40,027 bases of DNA from MGBC114844 sp910585855 (GCA_965646165.1 CBFFYP010000039.1:1-40027), one strand, 5' to 3'; shown: positions 1 to 8,694, numbered from the stretch's first letter. The notes: a model not told the origin generated them from the sequence alone. Translations and numbers: made by a program.

Positions 1-61
1 TTTTGATTTTTTTGTTTGGGATTTTTTATGACACCATTCAAAATAGAAAGGATGAGGTGTT

Positions 62-493
62 ATGACCGCAAAGGAATATTTACAACAACTCCATAAAGCG
101 GATGTCGTCATCAATCAGAGGGTTCAGGAGAAAGCAGACATTCGAGCAAGGCTTTTTAGTATTGGTAGTTTTGATTATACAAAGGAACGTGTGCAGATGA
201 GCCTTCCAACTAGTGCAGGATATGAAAGAGAGATTGAGAAGTTAAATGACTTGGAAAATGAGATTGATCGTTTGATTGATGCTTATGTAAATTTAAAGCA
301 TAAGATTATTGGTGAAATTCATGGCTTAAAGAATTGGAAACATATTGAAATTTTATATAAAAAGTATGTAGAAGGGAAAAGGTTGGAAGAAATCTCTATT
401 GAAATGGATTATACTTTTCAATATGTTGTTTTACTTCATGGTTACGCTTTGAAAGAATTTTCTAGAAAATATTCTATATACTTTCAATGTTGA
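62..493 (+). CDS. Phage late transcription regulator, sigma-70 region 4-like (DUF1492/ArpU type)
   Basis: This 143-residue protein is probably a DNA-binding regulator of the late operon. Its first 90 residues are charged and helical (coiled-coil-like, rich in E, K and I). The C-terminal 45 residues (LYKKYVEGKRLEEISIEMDY... LHGYALKEF) have the layout of a sigma-70 region 4-type helix-turn-helix, as in the DUF1492/ArpU-like proteins commonly found just upstream of small terminase genes in Firmicutes phages. The start follows GGATGAGGTG with good spacing. It is followed by a terminator and then terS, the usual position for a late activator. The family match is from memory of its shape and position; the role in late transcription is inferred. 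Confidence 0.7.
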   Translation: MTAKEYLQQLHKADVVINQRVQEKADIRARLFSIGSFDYTKERVQMSLPTSAGYEREIEKLNDLENEIDRLIDAYVNLKHKIIGEIHGLKNWKHIEILYKKYVEGKRLEEISIEMDYTFQYVVLLHGYALKEFSRKYSIYFQC

Positions 494-513
494 CCTGTTG
501 TATAATGGTATTA

Positions 514-562
514 TGAAAAATCAGTTACTGGAGTTTCTCTTGGTAGCTGATTTTATTTTTAT
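514..562 (+). terminator. Terminator between late regulator and terminase genes
   Basis: AAAATCAGTTACTGG pairs with TTGGTAGCTGATTTT (about 15 pairs including wobbles) around a short loop and is followed by TATTTTTATT. It would end the regulator transcript or act as an attenuator at the entry to the late operon. A TATAAT sequence lies just upstream at about 500 without a convincing -35, so a short attenuated transcript is possible. Confidence 0.6.
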
Positions 563-672
563 TATAAAGAAGTGTATTCTGTTATAAAACCGCTCCTCAA
601 AAATAGAGAATGTTCGATGAGATACCTGTATTTAGAATTTGTTTGAAGGAGCAGAAAGGAAGGTGTTGCTGG

Positions 673-1209
673 ATGGCAAAATTGACAGAGAAGCAGCAAC
701 GTTTTGTGGATGAGTACCTGATTGACCTGAACGCAACACAAGCAGCAATTCGGGCAGGTTATAAGGTAGATAATGCTTATGCAACAGGTTCGGAAAACCT
801 CAGAAAACCTCAGATTGTGGAAGCGATTGAAAAAGCCCTTGCTGAAAGAAGTCGTCGAACTGGAATCAATCAGGATCGGGTTGTTCAGGAACTTGCGAAA
901 ATTGCCTTTGTTAATATTACTAATATTATCAATAACGATTGTGAAATTCTTCCTGATGCGGATGAAGCGGATCTGGCAGCGATTGAGTCGGTAAAAGTAA
1001 AAACGATTCCTACAAAAAGTGGTGAAGTAGGGATTGAACGGGAAGTAAAACTTTCTTCTAAGTTAAAAGCCCTTGAGTTACTTGGCAAACATTTGGGAAT
1101 GTGGAATGATAAGTTAGATATGGAGCTTTCTGGAAGGTTGGAACAGACGGTTACTTTTTATATGCCAGAGAATGGACGGGGAGGTGGTAGCAACAATGAT
1201 TACGATTAA
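673..1209 (+). CDS. terS: Terminase small subunit
   Basis: The 178-residue product opens MAKLTEKQQRFVDEYLIDLN followed by ATQAAIRAGY, the N-terminal helix-turn-helix signature of the Terminase_2 small-subunit family. It recognises the phage packaging site and delivers DNA to the large subunit. I chose the ATG at 673, not an earlier in-frame ATG at 610, because AGGAAGGTG lies about 7 nt upstream and homologues begin MAKLT. The last 14 bases overlap the start of the large subunit gene, so the two are translationally coupled. Confidence 0.88.
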   Translation: MAKLTEKQQRFVDEYLIDLNATQAAIRAGYKVDNAYATGSENLRKPQIVEAIEKALAERSRRTGINQDRVVQELAKIAFVNITNIINNDCEILPDADEADLAAIESVKVKTIPTKSGEVGIEREVKLSSKLKALELLGKHLGMWNDKLDMELSGRLEQTVTFYMPENGRGGGSNNDYD

Positions 1210-2612
1210 GCCACAGAGAGGACCACAGGAAGCCTTTTTAAGCAGCCCCGCTGACATCGTAATCTACTGATGGGGGTGCTGCTGGAGGTGGAAAAAGTTG
1301 GTCTTTATTATATGAACCATTAAGGAATGTATCAACGCCCGGTTTTAATTGTGTGATTTTTCGACGGACGATGCCGCAGATTATGAATTCTGGTTCTCTA
1401 TGGGATGCCTCTTATAAGATTTACAATTATTATCCTGCTGCCATTCCAGTAAAAACACCACGTCCAAGCTGGAAGTTTCCGAGTGGAGCAACGATTATGT
1501 TTGCACAACTCGAATATGAGAATACAATTTACGAATTTCAAGGAACGGAGATTTGTTTGATTGAATTTGATGAGCTGACACACTTCACAGAAAAACAATT
1601 TTGGTACATGCTATCTAGAAATCGTTCCACTTGTGGGATTCGACCTTATATTCGAGCCAGTACCAATCCCGATCCCGATTCTTTTGTGGCTAAGTTAATT
1701 CAATGGTGGTGGAATCCTGATACCGGATATGCGATACCAGAACGAAGTGGTGTGATTCGTTATTTTGCCAGAATGGAGGAGCAGATTTTATGGGGGGATA
1801 CAAAAGAAGACGTATTGGAACAGGGAGCAGAGGAAGCAGATATTTTATCTTTTACTTTTATCGCATCCAGCCTGAAGGATAATCAGGTTCTTATGGAAAC
1901 GAATCCGCAATATCTTAGCAATTTAAAAGCATTGCCATTCGTTGATCGAGAACGATTGTTAAAGGGAAACTGGAAAATTAGACCTGCTGCCGGTTTGTTG
2001 TTTCGGAGAATAAAAGTCAATCTGTTAGAACAGCTGCCCACGGATGTTATTGTATGGGCAAGAGGATGGGATTTGGCTGCAACGTCAGAGGATGAAAAAG
2101 GTGATCCAGCCTATACAGCGGGGGTTCTAATTGGTAAGAGAAAGAATGGGCGTTATGTTATAGCGGATGTCATTAATCGTCGCTTGTCTTCAGCTGAAGT
2201 GAGAGAACTGATAAGAATAACCTGTATTGCGGATAAAGCAAAATATGGGAGAGTAGTAACACGGCTTCCACAAGATCCGGGGCAAGCAGGGAAAGCGCAG
2301 GCAGAAAGTTTTTTAAAATTTCTTTCCGGTTTTCCAGTTAAGATCGTACCAGAATCAGGAGATAAAGTGACAAGGGCAGAGCCGTTGTCAGCACAATGGC
2401 TTGGATTAGAAGGAATGGATAAGGGAAATGTGGATGTGTTGATTGCAGAGTGGAATGAGATGTATTTGAATCAACTTGAATCATTTCCAGAAGGCAAATT
2501 TAAAGATATGGTGGATGCGAGTAGTTCTGCATTTCATGAAATTGAAAATAGTGTGGTTTATTCTGCACCGCCGGTTCATAGTAGTTTAGGAAAAAATAGT
2601 TATTGGAAGTGA
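1196..2612 (+). CDS. terL: Terminase large subunit, interrupted by a +1 frameshift before Walker A
   Basis: This is the ATPase/nuclease motor that packages DNA into the prohead. The first frame starts at ATG 1196 (overlapping terS), encodes 24 residues ending ADIVIY and stops at TGA 1268-1270. The conserved continuation, Walker A GGAAGGGKS (from 1272), is in the next frame, which runs to 2612. A stop at 1260-1262 in that second frame limits the shift to 1263-1270. Further motifs are Walker B ICLIEFDEL (about 1551-1577), the motor segment RASTNPDPDSF, and RNase H-type nuclease acidic sites GWDLAAT (2064-2084) and PQDPGQAGK. Homologues normally read IYGGAAGGGKS, so the extra TGAT looks like a 4-base insertion, although a programmed +1 shift cannot be excluded. 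Without recoding, no full-length protein is made. Confidence 0.85.
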
Positions 2613-2621
2613 GGATAAAAG

Positions 2622-2891
2622 ATGACAGAAGCAAAGTTTTTTGAATTGGTAAAAAGTGTTGTCAGGGATTATGCAAATGAGCATTTGGACAAAACGGATG
2701 GGAAACAGATTACAACCGAGGATGTGTTTGTTGTATGGTATTGTAAAACATTGCAAAATTGGAAAGCATTAGCGAGTACAACACTACCAGATGGGATGTA
2801 TTATGAATTAACGCTTAATGGGGATCGAGCAGAATTGTATCTGGATGCCTATAAAAAATTTGAGAATCGTTGTATTGCAATAAAAGAATGA
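2622..2891 (+). CDS. DUF6275 family small phage protein
   Basis: The 89-residue protein contains the stretches VFVVWYCKTLQNWKALASTT and GMYYELTLNGDRAELYLDAY, which I recognise as the DUF6275 pattern of small proteins encoded between terminase and portal genes in Firmicutes phages. The function is unknown. It starts 9 nt after terL with GAGGATAAAAG upstream and precedes the portal gene by 41 nt, so it belongs to the packaging operon. It has no signal peptide or membrane segment. Confidence 0.7.
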   Translation: MTEAKFFELVKSVVRDYANEHLDKTDGKQITTEDVFVVWYCKTLQNWKALASTTLPDGMYYELTLNGDRAELYLDAYKKFENRCIAIKE

Positions 2892-2932
2892 TTCGAAAAA
2901 ATTTGATCGAACGAGAAAAGAGGTGAAAAGGA

Positions 2933-4318
2933 TTGGCAGATAAAAAAGAAATGGGACGGATCGGGCAGCGGCGGTATAGTGGTGTGATTTATGAAGAGTT
3001 TTTACCGGAGCTGCGAGGGAAACGGGGAATTGAAACTTACCGGGAAATGTCCGAGAATGATGATGTTATTGGTGCAATCCTTTTTGCGATTGAAATGTTG
3101 GTTCGGCAGGCAAGTTGGAATGTACAGCCAAGTGGGAGTCGTGCGAAGGATCGAGAAGCCGCTGCCTTTATTGAAAGCTGCATGAACGATATGCAGGATA
3201 CATGGATCGATACCATTTCTGAAATATTGTCTTTCCTCACGTATGGATGGAGTTTCCATGAAATCGTATATAAGCGGCGTATGGGAAATACAAAAGATAG
3301 TAGGACACGCAGCAAGTATGCGGATGGTCTGATCGGTTGGAAGAAGCTGCCGATCAGAGCACAGGAAACGTTATATCAATGGGAATATGATGAAGAGGAT
3401 AATCTATTAGGAATGACACAAATGCCACCGCCCTATTTTCAGCTTTATACGATTCCCATTAATAAAGCATTGCTTTTTCGAACGAAAAGCAGAAAAAATA
3501 ATCCAGAGGGAAGAAGTATTTTAAGAAATGCGTATCGTTCTTGGTATTTTAAAAGAAGGATTCAAGAGATTGAAGGAATTGGGATAGAACGGGATTTGGC
3601 AGGTCTTCCTGTTATTTATGGACCAGAAAATTTTGATTTATGGAATGAGCAGTCCCCGGAAAGCGTGGCAATTCGTGTGGGATTAGAAGCGATGGTAAGG
3701 AATATTCGCAGAGATGAACTAGAAGGGGTGGTTCTTCCGAATGGATTTCAACTGGAATTACTTAGTTCTGGTGGAACGAGGCAGTTTGACACCAATGCGA
3801 TTATTGAACGCTATGACACAAGGATGGCGATGACCGTACTGGCAGATTTTATTTTTCTTGGACATCAACAAAATGGAAGTTGGGCGTTAAGCTCCGACAA
3901 GACCGCATTATTTGCGATGGCTTGCGGGGCTTTTTTAGATATTATTTGTGAAACGTTCAATAGTCAGGGGATTCCATCCTTAATTGATATAAATGGAGCT
4001 TATTTTAATGGCATAACCGATTATCCCAAATTGACACATGGAGATATAGAGGATGTGGATATTACAAAAATATCGACGTTTATTAAGGACATGACCGGAA
4101 TTGGAGTATTAGTTCCAGATGATGGATTAGAGGATTATATTCGGCAAGTCGGGCATCTTCCAAAACGGACGGTGGATTCTAGGGAATGGGAGGAGAAGCG
4201 GGAAAGGCAGCAGGAGCAAAATCAACCTCCTGAAATAGAAAGAGAATCCAAGGGAAACCAACCAGAAGAACAGGAGATTCTTAGGGAAGAGGCAAAGAAA
4301 CGACTAGGAAGGATGTAA
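2933..4318 (+). CDS. Portal protein, Mu gp29-like (DUF935)
   Basis: The 461-residue protein matches the DUF935/Mu gp29 portal family: an N-terminal segment with DDVIGAILFAIEMLVRQASW, a central SRKNNPEGRSILRNAYRSWYFK motif, and the later stretch FDTNAIIERYDTRMAMTVLADFIFLG. It forms the dodecameric ring through which DNA enters and leaves the capsid. The C-terminus (from about residue 415) is charged, low-complexity and rich in E and Q. The start is TTG at 2933, supported by AGGTGAAAAG just upstream. It is followed after 3 nt by the minor head gene, as in Mu-like head modules. Confidence 0.88.
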   Translation: MADKKEMGRIGQRRYSGVIYEEFLPELRGKRGIETYREMSENDDVIGAILFAIEMLVRQASWNVQPSGSRAKDREAAAFIESCMNDMQDTWIDTISEILSFLTYGWSFHEIVYKRRMGNTKDSRTRSKYADGLIGWKKLPIRAQETLYQWEYDEEDNLLGMTQMPPPYFQLYTIPINKALLFRTKSRKNNPEGRSILRNAYRSWYFKRRIQEIEGIGIERDLAGLPVIYGPENFDLWNEQSPESVAIRVGLEAMVRNIRRDELEGVVLPNGFQLELLSSGGTRQFDTNAIIERYDTRMAMTVLADFIFLGHQQNGSWALSSDKTALFAMACGAFLDIICETFNSQGIPSLIDINGAYFNGITDYPKLTHGDIEDVDITKISTFIKDMTGIGVLVPDDGLEDYIRQVGHLPKRTVDSREWEEKRERQQEQNQPPEIERESKGNQPEEQEILREEAKKRLGRM

Positions 4319-4321
4319 GAA

Positions 4322-5893
4322 ATGACCATGCGATGGAGTTCATGGATTCGACCAATTCGAAAAGTAAAAACAAGGGAAAGTCAAGAAGTTTTACAGAGAT
4401 TGCAGCTGTTTTTGGAAAGTGATGATGTAATAAAAACGCCGGTTCGTATTTTAACAAGATTTTGGGAAGATCAGCAATGTGCGATTGGATATTCTGAATT
4501 AAGACAAATTGTACAGGATGGGACGGTCAGTCCAGAGGCACTTCAATTATGGTCGCAGGATTATTCGACATTGGTAGCAAATCAGTTTTATTCTGTTTGG
4601 ATGGATGCAGTTAAGGCAGGAGCAGCAAGACAGCCGCTTTTGGATGACGTTCCTTTTTCCTTTCGGGCACAAACAAAGGGGATTTTAAATTGGATTCGAG
4701 ATCGGGGAGCGGAATTTGTTACGGTTTGCACAGAAGAGCAAAAACGAGCGATTGCAACGTTATTAACAAAGAGTATAAGAGATCATCATACCGTGGAGGA
4801 ATTATCGCAAATGATACGTCCTTGCATTGGATTGACAAAGGAGCAGGCGAAAGCAAATTTTCGTTATTATCATACGATTGCCACGAACTTAAGAAACGAA
4901 CATCCAAGAATGAAAGCAGAGAGCATCCAAAGAAAAGCACAAGAGGCAGCACAAAAGTATGCAGAACGGCAACATAGACAAAGGGCAATGACGATTGCGC
5001 AGACCGAAAGTGCCTTTGCCTACAATTATGGTGCGGATGAAAGTATCCGGCAAGCACAGGCGCAGAATTTATTAGGAGAGGTAAAAAAGCGTTGGTGTAC
5101 TTCTGGTGATGATGCAGTGTGTGAGATTTGTGCTTCTCTTGATGGAATGGAATTAGAAATGGATGTTGATTTTAAGATAAAAGGGAAGGCTTTGTTTCGG
5201 GGACAGCACAGGTTGCCACCGGCGCATCCAAGGTGTGCTTGTGCGGTGGAATATATAGAAGTAGAAAGAGCGGTATCCTCATCTTCTCAATTAGAACCAG
5301 AAATCAATAGAGATATAGAAGATATAGATTATTTTATTAGAGAGCATGTACAAGGACAAGATATTTCGGAAGAATTAAAAGTAATAGAGGAGGCAATTAA
5401 TTCTGTTCCAATGAAAGTACGAAAAGAACTTAGTAAAGGAACGATTATTGATGTTGGACAAATTGGAGCTAGCCAATATGACTATAGAAATGATATAATG
5501 TATGTAGCAAAAAATGCTGAAGTGGAAGATGTGATTCATGAAATCGGTCATATGGTTGAAAATAAAATGCTTTCGTCTGCAAAAGTAAATGCTCTTATGG
5601 ATGAATTAATTAGTCATGTTTCTGTATTTGAAATTATGTCAGATATATATGAAGATGCTGCAGGAAATCCAAGGGAAGTTTTTTTGTTAAAAAATGAAAA
5701 ATTTGTTTCCGAATATCAAGGAAGATTGTATGTGTATAATTCAATAGACGCATTTCATGATGATGGAAGCCTGAAAAAAGAAGTATTAATGGAATTTATA
5801 TCAGAGCCTTTTCGGGTTTATGTTATGGAACAGGAGAGATTAAAAAAAGATTTTGTAGAGTTTTATGAATTGCTTCGGGAGGTGGTAGAATGA
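4322..5893 (+). CDS. MuF-type minor head protein with C-terminal zincin-like (HEIGH) domain
   Basis: The 523-residue protein has two parts. Residues ~1-310 are a Mu gp30/SPP1 gp7-like (MuF) head morphogenesis domain, with TIAQTESAFAYNYGADESI, the Cys-containing motif WCTSGDDAVCEICASLDGMEL (about 257) and HPRCACAVE (about 301). Residues ~320-523 form a separate, AT-richer extension with the zinc-protease motif HEIGH at 406-410 (DVIHEIGHMVENK). A downstream FEIMSDIYEDAAG could supply a third ligand. MuF proteins with variable toxin-like C-termini are a known class of phage-encoded polymorphic toxins, and metallopeptidase tips are among them. Injection with DNA or virion protease activity are both possible; the toxin role is inferred. 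It overlaps the next gene by 4 nt (ATGA). Confidence 0.82.
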   Translation: MTMRWSSWIRPIRKVKTRESQEVLQRLQLFLESDDVIKTPVRILTRFWEDQQCAIGYSELRQIVQDGTVSPEALQLWSQDYSTLVANQFYSVWMDAVKAGAARQPLLDDVPFSFRAQTKGILNWIRDRGAEFVTVCTEEQKRAIATLLTKSIRDHHTVEELSQMIRPCIGLTKEQAKANFRYYHTIATNLRNEHPRMKAESIQRKAQEAAQKYAERQHRQRAMTIAQTESAFAYNYGADESIRQAQAQNLLGEVKKRWCTSGDDAVCEICASLDGMELEMDVDFKIKGKALFRGQHRLPPAHPRCACAVEYIEVERAVSSSSQLEPEINRDIEDIDYFIREHVQGQDISEELKVIEEAINSVPMKVRKELSKGTIIDVGQIGASQYDYRNDIMYVAKNAEVEDVIHEIGHMVENKMLSSAKVNALMDELISHVSVFEIMSDIYEDAAGNPREVFLLKNEKFVSEYQGRLYVYNSIDAFHDDGSLKKEVLMEFISEPFRVYVMEQERLKKDFVEFYELLREVVE

Positions 5894-6090
5894 CAACGAA
5901 AGAAAAATTTTTAGCAATTCAGACGTATGAAGAATTTGATAAGAGGCGTGCAGAATTTAAAGAATTGATGATGAGTGATAAAGAGGTAAGAGAACATGTT
6001 GGAAAAATTTTTCCTCGTGTATCGAATACACGTGAGGAACTTTATAAAACACCACCAAATTCAGGAAGAAAGCGAATAATAGGACAATAA
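5890..6090 (+). CDS. Small protein coupled to the MuF-zincin gene; candidate immunity protein
   Basis: The 66-residue hydrophilic protein (MTTKEKFLAIQTYEEFDKRR...) is translationally coupled to the MuF gene through an ATGA overlap; GGGAGGTGG sits upstream, inside the end of that gene. It has no membrane segment and no motif I can name. Immediate coupling to a toxin-like tip is the typical position for an immunity protein, but it could equally be a structural accessory. The functional call is by context only. Confidence 0.6.
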   Translation: MTTKEKFLAIQTYEEFDKRRAEFKELMMSDKEVREHVGKIFPRVSNTREELYKTPPNSGRKRIIGQ

Positions 6091-6132
6091 TCTAGTTTTC
6101 TTGTATTTTAGGATGTGAAAGAAGGTGGAGTT

Positions 6133-6180
6133 TTGAAAAAGTTTTCTGATTTGGTTGAAAAATTCGCTGAGAATCAGTAG
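6133..6180 (+). pseudogene. Remnant of the 5' end of the XkdF-like protease gene
   Basis: A TTG-initiated stretch encodes MKKFSDLVEKFAENQ and then stops. It resembles the first 15 residues of the protease gene at 6975 (MKRFSELIEKRSEVL): 8 of 15 positions are identical, and both are preceded by purine-rich sequence. The simplest reading is a leftover protease start from before the genes between 6.2 and 6.9 kb were inserted. It is very short, so chance cannot be excluded. Confidence 0.5.
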
Positions 6181-6227
6181 GTAAAACTTGAATTAGTTAG
6201 AAAAGTCGATTCTTCACGAGGAGGGAT

Positions 6228-6422
6228 ATGTTCATTATGTCAGAAAACCATTACACTAAGGAAATGATGGAAAAATTTGCAAATTTAAAAGCGGATTGGT
6301 TAAAAGAAGCAGAACCTTATTTAGTAGATGGGCATGATCCGCAACCAGTTAGTGGTGCAAGATTAGATGGACTCGATTTTGTTGCACTTGCACAGATACA
6401 GCAAAAATATCAAAAAAAATAA
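6228..6422 (+). CDS. Small hypothetical protein in the MuF toxin cassette
   Basis: This encodes 64 residues (or 61 from the ATG at 6237, giving MSENHYTKEMMEKF...). AGGAGG is 3-4 nt before the first ATG and about 12 nt before the second, so the start is uncertain. The protein is acidic and helical with a central PYLVDGHDPQPVSGARLDGLDF segment. I do not recognise a family. It lies alone between the protease remnant and the next small gene, and may be a second immunity or accessory gene of the MuF-zincin cassette. Confidence 0.55.
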   Translation: MFIMSENHYTKEMMEKFANLKADWLKEAEPYLVDGHDPQPVSGARLDGLDFVALAQIQQKYQKK

Positions 6423-6511
6423 AGGAACTTAGGGAAGAGTATCGGGTATAATTCCTTTTGGATTTCGGCATGACAAAGTTGTTTATTTAAATGTCAATAG
6501 GAGAGATGATT

Positions 6512-6871
6512 ATGGATTTAAAAAATATGACGGCGAAAGAGGTGAATGAACGTATTCGGCATCATGCTGGAAGTATAAGTGATGATGAATGGTTGGAATT
6601 GAATACTTGGATTGATGAGTTTCTGAAAAGTAATCCACCATTAGAAGAAAAGAAACTGTTTGGTCCGTTGGGATCTGCTGAAATTGTTACCATGATATGT
6701 GATGGCATTATTCGTTGGAGAAATTCGATTTGCATAAAATGTAAAAACCAACAGAACCATGATAACTATCACTGTTCCATATATCCGAGAATAGAGAATC
6801 CATCTAGTGGTATTCCAAATGAAATATGGGCACATGAAGATGCAGACTGTTTTTATTATGAAAAGTTGTAG
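6512..6871 (+). CDS. Hypothetical protein with paired cysteines; candidate immunity/cargo gene
   Basis: The 119-residue protein starts at 6512 (MDLKNMTAKEVNERI), chosen because AGGAGAG lies 6 nt upstream; an earlier in-frame ATG at 6491 lacks a site. The second half has CIKCKNQQNHDNYHC, followed by C in the last ten residues (DADCFYY), a spacing that could bind a metal ion. I cannot name a family. The gene is AT-rich like its neighbours and is closed off by a strong hairpin at 6897-6942, so it looks like the last gene of an inserted cassette. Confidence 0.6.
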   Translation: MDLKNMTAKEVNERIRHHAGSISDDEWLELNTWIDEFLKSNPPLEEKKLFGPLGSAEIVTMICDGIIRWRNSICIKCKNQQNHDNYHCSIYPRIENPSSGIPNEIWAHEDADCFYYEKL

Positions 6872-6896
6872 TTTTAAATTTATCTGTACTAGAAAA

Positions 6897-6942
6897 GGGC
6901 TGTGAAAGTCGGAGTTTTTCCACTCCTATTTTTTCACAGCCC
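6897..6942 (+). terminator. Nested hairpin at the end of the inserted cassette
   Basis: GGGCTGTGAAA (6897-6907) pairs perfectly with TTTCACAGCCC (6932-6942), and an inner GGAGT/ACTCC hairpin sits in the loop. The stem is followed by CTATATTTTG, a weak T tract. It may end transcripts of the small genes or act as an RNA-processing site before the protease gene. Confidence 0.5.
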
Positions 6943-6974
6943 CTATATTTTGAAAGGTAGGCGGAAAAGATAAA

Positions 6975-7418
6975 GTGAAAAGATTTTCGGAACTAATTGA
7001 AAAACGAAGTGAGGTTCTAAAGGGACGTTTCAAAATAACGAAATCGGATGATGACAGGCGTCTTGCTTTTGGATGGGCAAGCGTATCGATACGTGCAGAT
7101 GGTGAGATGATAGAGGATTGGCAGGGCGATCGGATCGATCCTTATGAGCTGGAGGAAGCAGCTTATGAATATGTAAGGCTTTACGGGGAAGGTGGCGAAA
7201 TGCATGAGCGAGGTGGGGTTGCTGTATTAATAGAAAGTGTTGTATTTACAAAGGATAAAATGGCAGCAATGGGTATTCCCGTAGGAACACTGCCCGTTGG
7301 CTGGTGGATTGGATTCAAAGTTATGGATTCTGGTGTATGGGAAAAGGTAAAAAATGGAACTTACTCTATGTTTTCGATCGAGGGCGAGGCAGAAAGGATA
7401 GAGATAGATGAAGCGTAG
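6975..7418 (+). CDS. XkdF-like prohead serine protease
   Basis: The 147-residue protein has the XkdF/S78-type layout: LAFGWASVSIRADGEMIEDWQGD, a likely catalytic His in GEMHERGGVAVLIES, a PVGWWIGFKV segment and the serine-containing YSMFSIEGEAE near the end. It cleaves scaffold and capsid proteins during prohead maturation. The start is GTG at 6975. It precedes the scaffold-like gene by 87 nt, an unusual order for head genes only because the small cassette separates it from the portal and MuF genes. The family call is strong; the catalytic residues are assigned by pattern. Confidence 0.8.
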   Translation: MKRFSELIEKRSEVLKGRFKITKSDDDRRLAFGWASVSIRADGEMIEDWQGDRIDPYELEEAAYEYVRLYGEGGEMHERGGVAVLIESVVFTKDKMAAMGIPVGTLPVGWWIGFKVMDSGVWEKVKNGTYSMFSIEGEAERIEIDEA

Positions 7419-7505
7419 AAATAATATATATTTGGAATAAGTCAAAAGGTATTTGTAAACAGATGTCTTTTTGTTTTATAAATTTTATAGAAAGGAAACG
7501 AGAAG

Positions 7506-8690
7506 GTGGCAACAAAGCTAAAGAATCTTAAAATTAAAAAGGTAGATTTTGTAGATGAAGGGGCAAATCCTGATGCTGATATTAAAATGAGAAAGAAAAA
7601 AGACAAAGAAGAACCGAAAAATTCTAGTAATATACTTAAAAAGTTGTTTGGTCTTATTGGAAAAGCAGGGATAGAAGAGGAAGAAATGGCAGCTGCAATC
7701 GAAGCAGTTGCAAAAGAAAATGCGGAGGGATTTACGGATAAACTTCATGAAATGAAAACTAGAAAAATCGTAGATGAAATATGGGATGTCTGTTATGCAC
7801 TGCAAAATTCTTTGTGTTCTATTTTAAACGATGGAGAGTTAGATAGCGTAGCGATGGAAAATGCGATGCAGGAGAGTTTGGATGAATTTCATCGTACGGT
7901 GCAGGAATGTATTTCACAATGGTCTGGTGGGAAGGAAACAGGCATTGTGAAGAAGAAAGAAGAGGTAACAGAAGCGGATTTAGAAAGGATGAAGTCAGCA
8001 GTGGAGAGATTGCATGATTCGATTCAGGAAGCAGCTGCTGCCGGACAAATTCATGAAAACGAGAAAGGAGAAGAGGAAATGAAGATTGATAAGAGTAAAT
8101 TAACGGCTGCCGAGAGAGCCTTTTTAGAAAGTATTGAGAAGCGGTCCGATCCTTCTATGGAAACATCTGAAATGGATCAGCAGACACTGGAGGGTTCGGT
8201 TGCAAAGTCAGTGATACAACCAAAGCCTTCCTCTGCAGGTTCTATTGTGCAGGAAGAAGGTTTTGCAGCAGATGATATTTATAAAGGTCTTCATCCAGCG
8301 GTGAAAGCAGAATTAGAGGAGTTAAAGAAATTTCGAGAAGCAGCAGAAGACAAAGAACTTTATGCGATAGCAAAACGATATGCCATTATCGGAAAAAAGG
8401 AAGAGGAACTTGTACCTACGCTAAAGAGTTTAAAGGCAGCAGGAGGCAGTGCCTACCAAGATATGATCGCTATTTTAGATCAGGCAGTGGCTACAGTAGA
8501 AAAGTCAGGCGTGTTTGGGAAATTAGGAAAGTCAGGTCATGGATCTAATGATAATAGTGCATGGGCTGAGGCAGATGCGAAAGCGATGGAGTTGATGAAA
8601 TCGAAGACAGGGTTGTCAAAGGCACAGGCTTTGGATGAAGTGTTTTTAGAAAATCCTGCCCTTGCAGAACGGTGTGAAAAGGAGGATTAA
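7506..8690 (+). CDS. Capsid scaffold-like protein
   Basis: The 394-residue, highly charged protein starts at GTG 7506. The N-terminus (LKIKKVDFVDEGANPDADI) carries the VDFVD-GANP motif seen next to XkdF-like proteases. The body is alpha-helical, rich in E and K, with likely coiled coils (residues 50-170 and 260-330), as expected for an internal scaffold removed by the protease. An internal AAAGGAGAAGAGGAAATG at about 8064-8081 could start a shorter in-frame product (MKIDKSKLTAAE...), a common scaffold arrangement. It lies directly before the decoration and capsid genes. The role is inferred from position and composition. Confidence 0.65.
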   Translation: MATKLKNLKIKKVDFVDEGANPDADIKMRKKKDKEEPKNSSNILKKLFGLIGKAGIEEEEMAAAIEAVAKENAEGFTDKLHEMKTRKIVDEIWDVCYALQNSLCSILNDGELDSVAMENAMQESLDEFHRTVQECISQWSGGKETGIVKKKEEVTEADLERMKSAVERLHDSIQEAAAAGQIHENEKGEEEMKIDKSKLTAAERAFLESIEKRSDPSMETSEMDQQTLEGSVAKSVIQPKPSSAGSIVQEEGFAADDIYKGLHPAVKAELEELKKFREAAEDKELYAIAKRYAIIGKKEEELVPTLKSLKAAGGSAYQDMIAILDQAVATVEKSGVFGKLGKSGHGSNDNSAWAEADAKAMELMKSKTGLSKAQALDEVFLENPALAERCEKED

Positions 8691-8694
8691 AACA

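Noticed and set aside
773..994. Alternative frame inside terS
   Set aside because: Shadow of the terminase small subunit gene, which has a clear family match.
1268..1270. Selenocysteine at the terL TGA
   Set aside because: The downstream sequence is not in the same frame, so read-through of TGA would not restore the protein; a frameshift is needed.
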